A stretch of DNA of 64,000 nt from Penelope pileata (taxonomy: Eukaryota; Chordata; Aves; Galliformes; Cracidae). The notes beneath the pieces were generated by a model. It saw only the letters and a list, made by a program, of their open reading frames with translations, was not told the DNA's origin and did no database searches. The translations under genes and the position numbers were made by a program. Location: contig WBMW01000024.1 of the NCBI GenBank assembly GCA_013396635.1, positions 93,696-157,695 of the forward strand, read 5' to 3'. Shown piece by piece: positions 61,591 through 64,000 of the stretch; within the stretch, counting starts at the first letter, position 1; every line of letters starts with the position of its first letter.

Positions 61591-64000
61591 TTGTGAATCT
61601 AGGACACCAGAGTATTCAGGAAAAGAAGAGCGAATCTTAATAACAACTTCATAAATTACATTACCTCCTGATGCAGTTCTTTTTTTAACCTCTAAACTTC
61701 AGCATCTAGTGTCCTTTATACAACAGTCTCCTTAGTACATTAATCACTAGAATTTCTATTTTATATTAGCAGGTCCTGGGAAAGGGTGTATGAAGCGTTC
61801 AGCATATCCTGTTTGCAGATAACCCAAGTAGCTTTCCTCTTTAGCACTGAATATAGTTGAGGACCCAGTGGACAACTGAGGCATCCAGACTCAGGCTTAA
61901 GCCATCTGTGCAAGAACGATTCTAATTTTTTAATAATAACGGCAACCATGAAAAGAAAAACCTGTCCATATGCTGTTTAATATGGATGTATCACACACGG
62001 CAATCTCTGTCCCAGGTGTATCTGAGCTTTTAGAGCGAACTATGTGTTTCTGATAAACAGCTCATTTTTCTCTCTTAATTGCAATCATGTACTTTTTTGG
62101 AAAAAACACTTCAGAAACCATTTGAGGAAAGACAGGCAAAACTGAGAAAGTCAACATTGGTTACCCATTAACATAATGTTTCTTCTATGTTCCTGCTATT
62201 GGAGCTGTGGATATTTGAGGCCTTGCTTGCAAAAATGATGTTACAGTAACACAGCTATCTTGACTGGATACAGCTCTGAAAGTACCTACACTTGTGCTAG
62301 TTGTGGAAGGTAGCACTTCCAGGAAAGGAAATAGGTTGCAACAACTTCTGAATGGCAAGAAAGGTCAGAGTCTCTTAGATAATGCATCTCTATTTTCTTC
62401 TTAGTCTAAAGACAGACAAAAAAAAAAAAAAAAAAAAGCCAGCATGGCTGGATGGACAGTCAGAGAGCTCAGGTTGATCCATGATAGTCTTTAAAACCTG
62501 CCCAGAGGTCACTGGCCTCCTCTGTTACAAACCCCTTTCTTAACCAGCAGCCTCTTTGTCCTCAGGTAGTGTTGAGATGACAGAGTATGGGTTATGCCCT
62601 CCCTTCATAGTCTCAGTAAGAGCTTCTCAAGAAAGCATGCACGTGCCCTTTTTGGAGTGTGTGGGAGACGCTGATCACCAGCATTGAACTACAGCAGATG
62701 GACTGATCCCATCACTCCTCACTGTTAAAGTCCTTCCCTACAGTGAAGTACTGTAGGCAAGCTGGAAAGAGAGGGAAGTTTTTCTTGAGTAAAAAAGCTT
62801 GATGTTCAAACAGAATTAACGCTAACACCTTCCTCTTTGCAAAAAGTTCTCAGAAAATGTGCTATGGTATTTTAGAGAGAAGGAGGAAAGATATCAAGGA
62901 TTTCATTTAGGGGAATATCCCAACTTATATTTATGCATCTCTGTGTGTGTTATACAGCTAGTTGCTAATGCAGATCTCACCTTCCTACATGCAAAGTCTG
63001 TGGCATCCCTAGTCCCTGGGAGGCCTGGACACCCAAGAGTCACATGTCACAGGCACTCTGGCACCCTTTTGGGTAGCACTTGAGCATCTCAGGATTTTCC
63101 CACCAAGGAGAGACATACATTCATTGCTGTTCTGCAGGGACACAAACAGTCTCATGAGATCACTGAAGTAAGCTAAAAAGCAAAATCTTGACTGGACTCC
63201 CCCAAGTTCCAGGTCTATATTCTAACTTGGTATATCACTTGCTTTGATTTCAGATTCTTTAGATTAAAAATGTTACCTATCTTCTCTCTTACCCTGAGGC
63301 TCAGTTCCCTCGGAAGCCAAGCTACAATATCAAACATGCGGGAGCTGTTTCTTGAAGTTGCACATAGTCTTTGCTTTTGTGACAGGACCCAAGCTGGCCA
63401 GGACTTTGAGGTGGATCTGTCAGTACTTTTCAATACTTTCCTCAAAACAAATAAACCTCAAGCACCAGAATAGGTTTCATTTTCATCTCTGTTCTAGTGG
63501 AACAAAGCTACTCTTCAAACAGGCAGGACTATTGGATGAGATAGATGAAAATAAAAGGAACTGAAAATAAGTCACCTTCCTCTCCTGCCACTTACTGCAT
63601 TCTTGCAAAACAGATCTTCTCTTCCAGTCCTGCTCTTGGTCCAGCAACTGTCAGTAACTTCCCAGACTGCCACAGGTTTATCAGTCGTCTCTGGACTGGT
63701 GCCTGGAAACTCAGGCAAGTGTTTTTTTTTTTGTCACCTGGCACATCTGCTCTTTGTTCTTTTCAACATTTCACCCTCTCCCTCACAGGATAGCTCTCTT
63801 TGTTTCCATGCAAATGTTTTCCTCAGGCTGAGCCTGTGAGGAAGCACTCAGAAGCACAACATCTTTCTGCTTTCCTCCATCTCTTTTTCCTCCCAGATCA
63901 AGCAATCAGGCAAGTAACCCTACAACTGACTCTCCAGCTTTGTAGCTTTGAGTTGAATCTCTTTGAAATCAAGAGGCACATGTTATCGGTTGGCTCAGCA
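61591..64000. other. Non-genic unique sequence
   Basis: No gene supported. Open frames at 62859-63083 and 63215-63839 overlap on both strands and have no domain. The last 500 bases are pyrimidine-rich with an 11-base T-run at 63722-63732. I see no exon or promoter running off the right edge. Confidence 0.5.
62418..62437 (+). repeat. A-run of 20
   Basis: Twenty uninterrupted A bases, the longest homopolymer in the window. No LINE body, coding frame or polyadenylation signal precedes it, so I do not call a processed pseudogene. Confidence 0.92.

Noticed and set aside
62418..62437. 20-base A-run as the tail of a processed pseudogene
   Set aside because: No polyadenylation signal, coding remnant or LINE body precedes it, and no target-site duplication is evident.

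Overview
This window reads as nuclear DNA of a bird, most likely a galliform such as chicken. The evidence is the transposable elements. A typical avian CR1 LINE 3' end, closed by the ATTCTATG/ATTCTGTG octamer repeats, lies at about 6398-6583. Further CR1 pieces of several ages lie elsewhere on both strands. An internally deleted mariner closely resembling the chicken element Galluhop lies at about 21273-21791. The background looks AT-rich and CpG-poor. One undetermined base (N) sits beside an A-run at 4532. No bacterial or viral gene organisation is visible, and I found no host protein-coding exon, CpG island, tRNA or rRNA gene that I would defend. The open frames are short, overlap on both strands, and lack codon structure or recognisable domains except inside the transposons. 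The stretch is best described as intergenic or deep intronic sequence. 

Layout: 1-6.4 kb holds an old minus-strand CR1 (about 757-1235) and otherwise unique sequence. 6.4-9.8 kb holds a young plus-strand CR1 3' tail and, at about 9565-9815, an ancient minus-strand CR1 3' portion. 9.8-21.3 kb is unique sequence. 21.3-21.8 kb is the mariner. 21.8-32.4 kb is unique sequence except for an ancient minus-strand CR1 at about 26545-26880; 27.8-32.1 kb is notably AT-rich and almost without open frames. 32.4-33.3 kb is an ancient plus-strand CR1 ORF2 fragment that has lost its FADD active-site box. 35.7-36.0 kb is a minus-strand CR1. 36-57.9 kb is the longest unique stretch, with several strong inverted repeats. 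57.9-61.6 kb holds three plus-strand CR1 copies of two ages. The last 2.4 kb is unique sequence with one 20-base A-run. 

No genes work together here. The functional content, if any, is expected to be regulatory. I list several AT-rich, homeodomain-like or SOX-like motif clusters as candidate conserved non-coding elements, clearly as inference. I did not find an undescribed biological system. The most checkable oddities are the mariner internal deletion, the lesions in the CR1 copies, and four unusually long or clustered inverted repeats near 30966, 37296, 45373 and 60221.
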